DNA from: Anaerolineales bacterium
Lineage (GTDB): Bacteria; Chloroflexota; Anaerolineae; Anaerolineales; UBA4823
Assembly: GCA_020060465.1 (NCBI GenBank)
Contig: JAGVAD010000007.1
Coordinates: 1-64,000 of the forward strand
Direction of reading: 5' to 3'
DNA: 64,000 nucleotides
Positions within the stretch are counted from its first letter, which is position 1, and each line of letters opens with the position of its first letter. Below, in pieces: positions 37,413-45,259 of this stretch. The notes beneath the pieces were generated by a model that worked only from the letters and a program-made list of their open reading frames with translations, searched no databases and was not told the DNA's origin. The position numbers and the translations under genes were made by a program.

Positions 37413-37953
37413 AGATCCAGTTCAGCCCCAGGCGTCCGGCGTAGGCAAACGCCAGCATCTTGAGAATGCTTCCCAACATGCAGAATACAAGAAAACGCCA
37501 TAGAGGAATTTTTAGCGTTCCCGCAGCGATGCCAGCCAGATCAAAGAAGGGGTTAGGAATGGCAGCTAAGATCAGGATCATCAGATCGGACAGACGCCGG
37601 TTACGCTCCATCCAGTTCAGCAGCCGCGTGTAACGCACCGAGCGTTCGGCTAGCCCCTGGCCGCTAAACCCCACCAGATAGCCGGAGAGCTCGCCTATCG
37701 CTGCGCCCATGCCGGCGAACAAAGCGATAAAGAACGGCTGAAACACGCCCCCCATTGCAAATACCACCATCACCCCTGGAACAGGCAGGAACACCGTGGC
37801 ATTGGATAGCATGGTGATTAGAAAGATTCCAAAATAGCCAAGATGATATAACTCTTGGATGCGCTCGCGGTTTAGATAAATGCCGACGATCAGAGCGATA
37901 ACGAATACCAGAGTGAACAGGCGCAACAGCGCCATGCGACGTTCTGGCTTCAT
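37393..37953 (-). CDS. VTT-domain (DedA/YqaA-like) membrane protein
   Basis: 186 residues with about five membrane segments. The VTT core is visible as GYFGIFLITMLSNATVFLPVPG with later GMGAAIGELSGYLVGFSGQG and AAIPNPFFDLAGIAAG. These proteins scramble or flip lipids. The gene overlaps the start of mprF-like by 20 nt, so they are translationally coupled and both probably act on lipid distribution. Confidence 0.88.
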   Translation of the reverse strand: MKPERRMALLRLFTLVFVIALIVGIYLNRERIQELYHLGYFGIFLITMLSNATVFLPVPGVMVVFAMGGVFQPFFIALFAGMGAAIGELSGYLVGFSGQGLAERSVRYTRLLNWMERNRRLSDLMILILAAIPNPFFDLAGIAAGTLKIPLWRFLVFCMLGSILKMLAFAYAGRLGLNWIYGLYQN

Positions 37954-38052
37954 GAGGCTGCCTCACGGCGAGGGCCGTAATTGCCTGAACTTGATGGCGC
38001 AATCGTCCACCGTGGTGATCTCATGCGCTCCTGCCATGAAGGCTTTGCCGCC

Positions 38053-38574
38053 TCAGGCTTCTGTGATCTCGATGGATAGGATCTTAACGCCAGGGTATTC
38101 GGGGCGCATCGGGTCGCGCGGCGGAATGGCCATCAGCACATCCATGCCTTTCGTCACCTGACCAAAGACGCTGTGCTTGCCGTCCAGCCAGGGGGTTGGG
38201 ACGTGAGTGATGAAGAATTGCGAACCATTGGTGTTGGGTCCAGCATTGGCCATGGAGAGCACGCCGGGTTTATCGTGGCGCAGTGAGGGGTGGAACTCGT
38301 CGTCGAAACGATAGCCGGGGCCGCCGCGCCCGCTGCCGGTGGGGTCGCCGCCTTGCGCCATGAAATCGGCGATCACGCGGTGGAAAATCGTCCCATCGTA
38401 AAAGCCTTCCTTTGCCAGAAAGACAAAATTGTTCACGGTGCGCGGGGTTTTATCCGCGAAGAGTTGGATGGTCATATCGCCTTTGTCGGTGTGGATTACG
38501 GCGGTGTATTGCTTCTTGACATCTATCGTCATGGCGGGCGGTTTTGCCCATTGCTTGGGGGAGTTGGAGGTCAT
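38053..38574 (-). CDS. cyclophilin-type peptidyl-prolyl isomerase
   Basis: 173 residues with no signal peptide. Cyclophilin motifs are [25 protein letters not shown] in part, [17 protein letters not shown], and [11 protein letters not shown]. The catalytic arginine of FHRVI is present. It assists protein folding in the cytoplasm. It lies 33 nt after the uridine kinase gene on the same strand. Confidence 0.95.
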   Translation of the reverse strand: MTSNSPKQWAKPPAMTIDVKKQYTAVIHTDKGDMTIQLFADKTPRTVNNFVFLAKEGFYDGTIFHRVIADFMAQGGDPTGSGRGGPGYRFDDEFHPSLRHDKPGVLSMANAGPNTNGSQFFITHVPTPWLDGKHSVFGQVTKGMDVLMAIPPRDPMRPEYPGVKILSIEITEA

Positions 38575-38607
38575 GAATTTACCTTTCTGTATGAGAGAAT
38601 GTGACGT

Positions 38608-39297
38608 TTATTCGCCAGACTGCCTGGGTTCGTCAGCGACAGCCTGGGGCGTCATCACGTGGTCTGCGCTCTCGCGCAGCAAAGCCTCCAGCCGCGCCAC
38701 CACCATTTCCATGGCGACTTCGTTCATGCCGCCTTCCGGCACGATCACATCGGCATAGCGTTTGGATGGTTCGACAAATTCCAGGTGCATGGGGCGTACA
38801 GTGGTCAGGTACTGTGTCACTACCATTTCGGTGGTGCGACCGCGCTCGCGAATATCTCGCTCCAGTCTGCGAATTAATCGTATATCGGCGTCGGTATCCA
38901 CGAATATTTTGACATCCAGCAGTTTGCGCAGGTCCGGGTCAGCGAAGATCAAAATGCCTTCCACCATAATGACGCCGCGCGGCTCCACGCGGCGCGTCTC
39001 TTGGGTGCGGGTGTGGGTCTTGAAATCATACACCGGCAGATCCACCGGCTGATAGTTGCGCAGTTGCAATACGTGCTGAATAAGCAATTCGGTGTCCAAC
39101 GAGTCGGGGTGATCGAAATTGACCGACATGCGTTGGTTGGGCGGCAGGTCGCTGAGGTCTTTATAATACGCGTCGTGGGGCAGGTAAGCGATGCGATCTT
39201 CACCCACGCGCTGTAAGATCAGGCGCGCCAGGGTGGTCTTGCCGGAGCCGCTGCCGCCGGCGATGCCGATAACCAGGGGAGGCGGGCGATGGAGCAT
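38608..39297 (-). CDS. udk: uridine kinase
   Basis: 229 residues. Walker A is GIAGGSGSGKTT and the uridine-binding region contains HDAYYKDLSDLP, NFDHPDSLDTE and VEGILIFADPDLRKL. It phosphorylates uridine and cytidine for pyrimidine salvage. The length and motif order match bacterial Udk. It lies between cyclophilin and the GroES terminator, apparently under its own promoter. Confidence 0.95.
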   Translation of the reverse strand: MLHRPPPLVIGIAGGSGSGKTTLARLILQRVGEDRIAYLPHDAYYKDLSDLPPNQRMSVNFDHPDSLDTELLIQHVLQLRNYQPVDLPVYDFKTHTRTQETRRVEPRGVIMVEGILIFADPDLRKLLDVKIFVDTDADIRLIRRLERDIRERGRTTEMVVTQYLTTVRPMHLEFVEPSKRYADVIVPEGGMNEVAMEMVVARLEALLRESADHVMTPQAVADEPRQSGE

Positions 39298-39345
39298 AAA
39301 AGAATTATACTTTAAATACGCCCCGGTCAGTTGAGGATTGATAAT

Positions 39346-39373
39346 AAAAAAAGGGCGCGTGAGAGGCGCGCCC
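39346..39373 (-). terminator. Rho-independent terminator of the groES unit
   Basis: On the minus strand a 7-bp stem GGGCGCG/CGCGCCC (39373-39353) is followed by seven T (39352-39346). It lies 27 nt past the groES stop and is the clearest intrinsic terminator in the window. Confidence 0.9.
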
Positions 39374-39400
39374 TGTCGGCAGTTATAAAGGAATGAACGG

Positions 39401-39688
39401 TTAATTCAGCAATCGAGCAAGAATATCGCTACTCTCCATCAGCAGGTACTCGCTTCCGTCATATTTTACTTCCGTGCCTGAATACTTGGCGTAAAGCACT
39501 TTGTCATTCACTTGCACTTTGATCTCTTCGTCATCGCCAATAGCGACGACTATACCGGTTTGCGGTTTCTCTTTGGCGGTCTCAGGTACATAGATACCTG
39601 CGGTGGTGCGGCTCTCTTGTTCCAGAGGTTTGATCAGAACGCGAGCGCCAAGCGGTTGGATTGCGGGGGTTGAACTATTGTTTTCCAT
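39401..39688 (-). CDS. groES: co-chaperonin GroES
   Basis: 95 residues. The protein has PLGARVLIKPLEQESRT, the mobile loop TTAGIYVPETAKEK, and GTEVKYDGSEYLLMESSDIL. It caps the GroEL chamber during folding. No groEL is beside it, so it is an orphan copy. It is preceded by a frameshifted glutaredoxin gene and a NifX-like gene, all on the minus strand. Confidence 0.93.
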   Translation of the reverse strand: MENNSSTPAIQPLGARVLIKPLEQESRTTAGIYVPETAKEKPQTGIVVAIGDDEEIKVQVNDKVLYAKYSGTEVKYDGSEYLLMESSDILARLLN

Positions 39689-39706
39689 TTGAACGAACTC
39701 CTTCTC

Positions 39707-39963
39707 TTACTTGATACCAAGCAGTTGATTGATTTTCTGTCGGTCAAAACCAACAATGATCTTTCCTCCAATGTCAATCACCGGCACGCCCTGTTGTCCA
39801 GAGCGGCGGATCATATCGCGGGCGGCAGCCGCATCGCGGCTTACGTCAATGTCTTTGAATTTGATGCCTTTTCGCGAAAATAGCGCTTTGCTTGATTGCA
39901 GAACGCGCAGGTGGGCGTCGTAAAGATGAGGACTCGCGGTTGAGGTTTCTGCGTATCAGGCAT
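39707..39963 (-). pseudogene. glutaredoxin-like gene with a -1 frameshift
   Basis: From the ATG at 39963 (AGGAG ahead) the protein runs MPDTQKPQPRVLIFTTPTCAFC, a NrdH/glutaredoxin-type start with C19 and C22, then NQAKRYFREK. There the frame breaks. Adding one A in the AAAA run (39872-39869) restores an unbroken domain to 39707, with ATG at the start and VPVIDIGGKIIVGF including the cis-Pro region, ending in QKINQLLGIK-stop. The full protein would be 85 residues. Without repair the product stops after about 41 residues. A sequencing or assembly error in the A run, a true mutation, or programmed slippage are all possible. Confidence 0.8.
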
Positions 39964-39989
39964 ATAAATCTCCTAAAAATAGAACTGGC

Positions 39990-40373
39990 TTAACGATGGC
40001 TATGAATTCTGCGTGGGTCCGATTCTAGTTTCCCGGCTTGAAATGCATCCAAAGCATTGGTGATGCTTTTCTCACTGCTCAAGACGACCTGCAAGCCCGT
40101 GGATATTGCATGTTGATAAGCTGGTTGACCCATTCCGCCGGAAATCAGCACTTGACAATCAGCAATTGGTTCTAACATCTTTTGTCCCAAACCATTTTCG
40201 CCGTGCCCGGAATGCTCGTGATGCCCTTCCTCATGCACCTGATGGTAAGGCTTGGGGCGTTGTTCAAGAGCGATGCCTGTTTCGCTGATCTGCGCGACCA
40301 CGTAATATCGCGCTTGCCCCAAATGCCGACTGATGGTTTCACCATCATCAGTTGGAAATGCAACTTTGATCAT
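39990..40373 (-). CDS. NifX/NifB-type dinitrogenase cofactor-family protein
   Basis: 127 residues from the ATG at 40373. It shows the Fe-Mo-cofactor-binding fold start MIKVAFPTDDGETISRHLG, the closing region DCQVLISGGMG, and a histidine-rich insert (HEEGHHEHSGHG) that suggests metal binding. Members without a nif cluster are common in anaerobes and their function is not settled. The open frame continues upstream to 40502 with several cysteines, but lacks a start with a ribosome site. It is the first gene of the minus-strand group ending at groES. Confidence 0.8.
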   Translation of the reverse strand: MIKVAFPTDDGETISRHLGQARYYVVAQISETGIALEQRPKPYHQVHEEGHHEHSGHGENGLGQKMLEPIADCQVLISGGMGQPAYQHAISTGLQVVLSSEKSITNALDAFQAGKLESDPRRIHSHR

Positions 40374-40530
40374 CTTCCTGACTACCTCTTTATCTAAGAT
40401 GGAGAAGATACTCGGATATTTAGATGCGCACCTTCCCTGAAAGTTACACATCGAGCAACGCACATTTGAGTTGCTATCAGGTTCAGTTGGGGTGATCAAC
40501 AACCAATAAATCCATCACTGCCCAATGGAT

Positions 40531-40635
40531 CGTCAATATTGCAACTCGCCCGGCAGCCCCGTCTGGCAACACAATTACGATGAACACATCATCCGCGATG
40601 AACTCTCCCTAAAACGGATGCGGCGAGTCGTATGA
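40531..40635 (+). pseudogene. decayed REP-associated (Y1-type) transposase fragment
   Basis: One frame reads SPGSPVWQHNYDEHIIRDE and ends KRMRRVV-stop. The VWQxNYxEHIIRxE block is the C-terminal signature of REP-associated tyrosine transposases of the IS200-like Y1 family. Only about 35 codons remain, with no catalytic HUH or Tyr region. It lies in a 313-nt gap (40503-40815) that is otherwise AT-rich and without other features. The nearby tRNA may have served as a landing site. Confidence 0.72.
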
Positions 40636-40815
40636 CAATGAAAGTGAAATATTGGATTTAGATCAACGATTGCCAGAGTTTAAGCAAGTGTTTCATCATA
40701 ACATGCAGGTTCAACCAGTATTCCCCTTTCCACCCTTTGGAGTGAAGACCATAATATAAATTCTAACCGTCAATGTTGACACAAAAGACAGTTTCAAATG
40801 GGATAAAATAACCAG

Positions 40816-40888
40816 AGCCGCCGAAGGGAATCGAACCCTTGACCCGCCGCTTACGAAGCGGCTGCTCTGCCGGCTGAGCTACGGCGGC
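40816..40888 (-). tRNA. tRNA-Thr (anticodon CGT)
   Basis: The minus strand folds into a full cloverleaf of 72 nt plus discriminator. The acceptor stem is GCCGCCG/CGGCGGC, and the D arm GCTC...GAGC is normal. The anticodon stem is GCCGC/GCGGC with loop TTCGTAA. The T arm AAGGG-TTCGATT-CCCTT is intact. Loop bases 34-36 are CGT, reading ACG (Thr). The CCA end is not encoded. Confidence 0.96.
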
Positions 40889-40902
40889 TGACAGCGCCGG
40901 AC

Positions 40903-40931
40903 ATTATACATAAGATCATCGTTTCACACAA
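40903..40931 (-). promoter_or_regulatory. promoter of tRNA-Thr
   Basis: On the minus strand TTGTGT (40931-40926) and TATAAT (40908-40903) are 17 nt apart, with a TG ahead of the -10. The mature tRNA begins about 15 nt downstream. The divergent glycosyltransferase gene starts at 40941. Confidence 0.78.
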
Positions 40932-40940
40932 GGTGTAATC

Positions 40941-42173
40941 ATGCGCATCGCCATGCTCTCTTATCACACCTGCCCGCTGGCGACTCTGGGAGGCAAAGAT
41001 ACCGGCGGGATGAATGTGTACGTGCGCGAGCTGACCCGCCAGTTGGGCCGCCTGGGCGCGCATGTGGATGTCTTCACCCGTTCGCAGGATGAGCACGTGC
41101 CGCATGTGCTGCACGACCTGGGCTATGGCAATCGCGTCGTGCATGTGCCTGCCGGGCCAGAGGTGCCCCTGCCCAAGCAAGAGTTGATTGACTTCATCCC
41201 GGATTTTGTGCACGGCATCCAAGAGTTCGCGCGAACGAAGGGTCTGTGCTATGACCTGATCCACAGCCATTACTGGATGTCTGGTGTGGCGGCGTTGGAG
41301 TTGAAGCGCTCCTGGAACCTGCCCATCGTTCACATGTTCCACACCCTGGGCTTGATGAAGCAGCGTGTGGCGCGCCAGCCGGATGAAGCGGACGGCGAAA
41401 GTCGTCTGCAAGGCGAACGTCAGATAATTCAGCAGGTCGAGCGCATCGTGGCGGCTACCCCTGCCGAGCTGGCGCAATTGCAGTGGTTATATCAAGCGGA
41501 TACGCGCAAGATCGTCATCATCCCGCCTGGGGTGGACACCAGCCATTTCTACCCCATCTCTGGGGATGAGGCGAAAGAAGCCATTGGCATTCCGCTTTGC
41601 GAGCGTATGTTGCTCTTTGTGGGGCGCATTGAGCCACTCAAAGGAATTGATATTCTGATCCAGGCCATTGCTTTGTTGCGCCAGCGGAATATCTATGTGT
41701 GCCTGGCGGTGATCGGCGGCGACCCGGATAGCAGCCCACAAGCTCAGAGTTCTGAGATGGCGCGCCTGAAGATGCTGCGCGAGCAGGCTGGCCTCACCGA
41801 CCTGGTCACCTTTCTGGGCAAGCGCGGTCAGGATACCCTGCCTTACTATTACTCCGCCGCTGAAGCAGTCGTTGTACCGTCGCATTATGAATCCTTCGGC
41901 ATGGTCGCTCTGGAAGCCATGGCCTGCGGAACGCCGGTGGTTGCCTCGCAGGTGGGTGGACTGGCCTTTCTGGTGCAAGATGGCGTGACGGGTTTCACCG
42001 TGCCGGTAGACGAACCTCAGGCCCTGGCCGACCGATTGGCCTTACTGATTAACGACCGCGCATTGCGTCAAAAGTTGGGCGAGCAGGCGCACGCCGTCGC
42101 TCAACAATACGCCTGGGAGAATATCGCCGCCAGGGTGCTGGCGCTATATGGACAGGTGATGGTGAGCGGATGA
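40941..42173 (+). CDS. GT4-family glycosyltransferase
   Basis: 410 residues with GT-B fold. The N-terminal domain has GGKDTGGMNVYVREL and DLIHSHYWMSG, in the style of sucrose-phosphate/MshA-like enzymes. The C-terminal domain has VGRIEPLKGIDILI and the donor-site EX7E in HYESFGMVALEAMACG. It transfers a sugar from a nucleotide donor to a small acceptor or a lipid. MshA-like or sucrose-type activity is suggested by pattern only. It overlaps the downstream ClC gene by 4 nt. Confidence 0.9.
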   Translation: MRIAMLSYHTCPLATLGGKDTGGMNVYVRELTRQLGRLGAHVDVFTRSQDEHVPHVLHDLGYGNRVVHVPAGPEVPLPKQELIDFIPDFVHGIQEFARTKGLCYDLIHSHYWMSGVAALELKRSWNLPIVHMFHTLGLMKQRVARQPDEADGESRLQGERQIIQQVERIVAATPAELAQLQWLYQADTRKIVIIPPGVDTSHFYPISGDEAKEAIGIPLCERMLLFVGRIEPLKGIDILIQAIALLRQRNIYVCLAVIGGDPDSSPQAQSSEMARLKMLREQAGLTDLVTFLGKRGQDTLPYYYSAAEAVVVPSHYESFGMVALEAMACGTPVVASQVGGLAFLVQDGVTGFTVPVDEPQALADRLALLINDRALRQKLGEQAHAVAQQYAWENIAARVLALYGQVMVSG

Positions 42174-44173
42174 GAAGAATTGATCGTTTTCGAATATCTG
42201 AATCAGCGTCATTGGGCTTGATTGCCATACTGGTTGGGTTGGGAAGCGGCGCGGGCGTCTGGTTATTTAAGGGGCTGATTGATCTTGTGCACGAATTGTT
42301 TTATACAAAAGCGACAGCGCTGATCCCCTTGATTGAAAGCCGAGGTATGTTTCTATTGCCGATAAGCGGCGGGCTGGTTGTTGGGTTGATGTTGCACTTT
42401 TTCATCGGCGAGGAGCGCCATCATGGGGTTGCGGGAATTATTGAGGCTGTGGCGCTGGCTGGTGGACGTTTACGTTACCGCAGAATGCCGATGAAAGCTA
42501 TAGCGGCAGCGATATCCATAGGCAGCGGAGCTTCGGTTGGCCCGGAAGATCCTTCGGTGCAGATCGGCGCAAACCTGGGTTCGTTAGCTGGTCAGCGGCT
42601 TCGCCTCTCAGACGAGCGAACTCGTTCTCTTGTTGCTGCTGGGACGGCTGGTGCGATTGCGGCAGCCTTTAATGCCCCTATCGCAGGTGTGTTTTTCGCG
42701 CTGGAAATTATTCTAGGGGATTTCAGCAGTTCATCGGTGGGTATGATTGTGATCTCGGCGGTGGCTTCATCCACTTTTACCCAAGCGGTTTCTGGCGCTC
42801 AGCCGGCTTTCCGTGTGCCGGCTTATGCGTTCCATTCCGCCTGGGAGTTGCCGCTATACCTGATTTTAGGACTGTTAGCAGGGACAATTGCTGCATTCTA
42901 TGTGCGTTTGCTCTATTATGCTCATGATATGTTCGCGCGATGGTTGCCGCAGCGCTGGCTCAGACCGGTGATTGCTGGAGCGATAACAGGCGTTGTGGGC
43001 ATCTTTATTCCTCAGGTCCTGGGCGTTGGTTACGAAACGATTGAAAAAATCTTATATGGTGTTGATCTGGGAATAATGTTTCTGCTTATTCTTATGATAG
43101 TCAAGTTAACCATGACCTCTATCTGCATCGGCGGCGGCTTCCCTGGCGGCATGTTCGCCCCGGCTTTGTTTATTGGTGCAGCATTTGGCGCAGCATACGG
43201 GGAGATGATGGCTGCGGCGTTTCCGGCGTTGAATCTCGATCCGCCCGCTTTTGCGATGGCGGGGATGGCGACAGTGCTTGCCGGATCAATTCATGCGCCA
43301 TTTACTGCCATCCTTTTGTTATTTGAAATGACGCGTGATTACCGCGTCATCTTGCCTTTAATGTTTGCGGTGATGATCGGGATGTTAATCTCGCAGCGTA
43401 TTGACCGGGATTCGGTGTATCAACGTAGCCTATCCCGCAAAGGCATTCGCCTGGAGCGTGGCCGTGACGTGGAGATCTTGGAAGGGATTCGGGTAAATGA
43501 AGTGATGCAACGGGAATTGCTGACATTGCAAGAGGACGAACTATTGGATACGGCGATCTGGGTATTCGAACAGACCCGCCACCACGGTTTGCCAGTAGTG
43601 AACCGCCAGGGTGAATTGACAGGCATCCTTACCTTGCAGGATATTGATCGTATTGAGCCAGAATATCGGAAAAACGCCCGCATCGGCGACGTCTGTTCGC
43701 GCAATGTGATTACAGTCTTCGAAGATGAAACTATCGCTGAGGCGTTACGTTATATGGGAGCATTCGACATCGGTAGACTGGCAGTAGTGGAACGCGGTAA
43801 TCCGAAGCATTTAGTCGGCTGGCTACGCCGTTCAGATGTCATCCGGGCCTACGATCAGGCGTTGACCCGCCGAGCGGCGATGCGTCATCGAGTGCAGCAG
43901 GCACGCTTGGGTGTTTTTCAGGGCGACGATGCAGGTATACGTGAATGGGTCATTGAGCCAGGCGCTCCTAGCATAGGTAAGCGAATTCGTGAGATTCATT
44001 GGCCAAAAGAATGTATTGTGGCCAGTTTACGCCGCGGCAGACATCTTATGGTGCCGCGGGGCGAAACGATTCTGCAGGCGGGAGATGTTATTGTAACGGT
44101 GTCCAACGATAGCGCTTATCTGGAGATCGAGAAAATTTGTTCTCGCGCCGAATCGAGAACAACGGACGATTGA
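42170..44173 (+). CDS. ClC-type chloride channel with CBS pair and TrkA-C domain
   Basis: 667 residues. The ClC membrane domain (about 1-420) contains GSGASVGPEDPSVQIG (the selectivity-filter loop with GPEDP), GGGFPGGMFAPALFIGA and MATVLAGSIHAP. Two CBS domains follow (about 440-570), then a TrkA-C (RCK-C) domain (about 600-665) that ends the protein. It is likely a chloride channel or Cl-/H+ exchanger whose gating responds to nucleotides or a small ligand bound by CBS and RCK-C. It starts by ATGA overlap with the glycosyltransferase. Confidence 0.93.
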   Translation: MRRIDRFRISESASLGLIAILVGLGSGAGVWLFKGLIDLVHELFYTKATALIPLIESRGMFLLPISGGLVVGLMLHFFIGEERHHGVAGIIEAVALAGGRLRYRRMPMKAIAAAISIGSGASVGPEDPSVQIGANLGSLAGQRLRLSDERTRSLVAAGTAGAIAAAFNAPIAGVFFALEIILGDFSSSSVGMIVISAVASSTFTQAVSGAQPAFRVPAYAFHSAWELPLYLILGLLAGTIAAFYVRLLYYAHDMFARWLPQRWLRPVIAGAITGVVGIFIPQVLGVGYETIEKILYGVDLGIMFLLILMIVKLTMTSICIGGGFPGGMFAPALFIGAAFGAAYGEMMAAAFPALNLDPPAFAMAGMATVLAGSIHAPFTAILLLFEMTRDYRVILPLMFAVMIGMLISQRIDRDSVYQRSLSRKGIRLERGRDVEILEGIRVNEVMQRELLTLQEDELLDTAIWVFEQTRHHGLPVVNRQGELTGILTLQDIDRIEPEYRKNARIGDVCSRNVITVFEDETIAEALRYMGAFDIGRLAVVERGNPKHLVGWLRRSDVIRAYDQALTRRAAMRHRVQQARLGVFQGDDAGIREWVIEPGAPSIGKRIREIHWPKECIVASLRRGRHLMVPRGETILQAGDVIVTVSNDSAYLEIEKICSRAESRTTDD

Positions 44174-44188
44174 AATCTGCTTCAACAA

Positions 44189-45214
44189 TCAAGTCCCCCA
44201 GCCATCGGTTGAGATGCGAGACGTCCCCAGCCAGCTCAGAAAGCCGCCGCCTCCGCCGCGGCGCGAATGCGTACGATCCAACGCCACCAGTGCCAGACTG
44301 ATCACCAGCAAGACCGCGCCAATCCATTGCGCGGCGCTGAAACGCTCGCCCAACAACAAGTGGGCAAACAGCAACGTCACCAGCAATTCGCCCAGCCCCA
44401 ACAGAGCGGTTTGCATTCCGCCCAGGTGTTTCACCCCCAAAAACAGCGTGAGGCGAGAGAGGAAAGTCACCAATGTCAGGCCAAGCACCGGCAGCCAGTA
44501 GCGGCTGACGCCGTTCGCCGCTGCGCTTGCCAGGCCATCTGCGCTGCTGCTTTGCAAACTGAACGCTCCGGAAAATAGATAAGTGGGTACCACCATGGCG
44601 CTCATGGCGATCAATGTATAGAGCGTCACAGTCGGGGCGGGCATGTCATAAAGCACGCGCTGATTGAAGGGCAAATGCAGGGCGTAGAGGGCGGAGGCCA
44701 GCAACATTTCAGCCACGCCGATCAGGTCAACGCCCCTGCCGCCGTTGACTTGCACCAACAGGAAGATAGCCGGCAACGCCAGCCCCAGCCGCAGCCAGGT
44801 CAGACGGGTGGGCGGCTGGTTATCCAGCGCCAGCCACAGCGCCAGAAAGAGCGGATACAGAGAATACAGCAATTGTCCCAGGCCAGCGTCAATACGCCCC
44901 AACGCCGAATAGTAGAACAGCGAGCCTAAGCCATTAATCCAACCCGCCAGTAGACAGCCCAACAAACCTGCGGGGTAGATGAATAGATATTTGCGCCAGA
45001 AAAAGAATATGACGCCCAGCAGCAATAATGCCGCCAGGCTGGTGCGGATTGCCACCACTGCCAGCGGAGGCATTCCCAGCAAGATCGCTTGCCGCCCGAA
45101 GACCGGCGCCATCCCCAGGAAGAACGCCGAAGCCAGCGCGGCGTATAATCCGGTGGGGTTGGCCTGTATTTTCTTCGCCGACGCGGCAACCTTGCGTTCC
45201 TCAGTTCGCTCCAT
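44189..45214 (-). CDS. EamA-family (DMT) transporter
   Basis: 341 residues with about ten membrane segments in two EamA halves (about 20-155 and 165-315): LASAFFLGMAPVFGRQAI opens the first and LASALYALHLPFNQRVLY the second. Members move amino acids, metabolites or nucleotide sugars. The substrate is unknown. It lies 45 nt downstream of the threonine synthase gene on the same strand, so export of threonine or a related amino acid is conceivable but not shown. Confidence 0.87.
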   Translation of the reverse strand: MERTEERKVAASAKKIQANPTGLYAALASAFFLGMAPVFGRQAILLGMPPLAVVAIRTSLAALLLLGVIFFFWRKYLFIYPAGLLGCLLAGWINGLGSLFYYSALGRIDAGLGQLLYSLYPLFLALWLALDNQPPTRLTWLRLGLALPAIFLLVQVNGGRGVDLIGVAEMLLASALYALHLPFNQRVLYDMPAPTVTLYTLIAMSAMVVPTYLFSGAFSLQSSSADGLASAAANGVSRYWLPVLGLTLVTFLSRLTLFLGVKHLGGMQTALLGLGELLVTLLFAHLLLGERFSAAQWIGAVLLVISLALVALDRTHSRRGGGGGFLSWLGTSRISTDGWGT

Positions 45215-45259
45215 GATATAGTCTCTTTGCAGGCGCGACTTGTATGACCGGGCTGCGCC

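Noticed and set aside
37967-38041. 24-codon minus-strand ORF between cyclophilin and the VTT gene
   Set aside because: No ribosome site and no recognisable sequence. The gap is only about 100 nt.
40374-40502. 43-residue N-terminal extension of the NifX-like protein with CSMC and a third Cys
   Set aside because: The frame is open, but its only start is a TTG without a ribosome site. The family begins at MIKVAFPTDDG. Kept as a possibility only.
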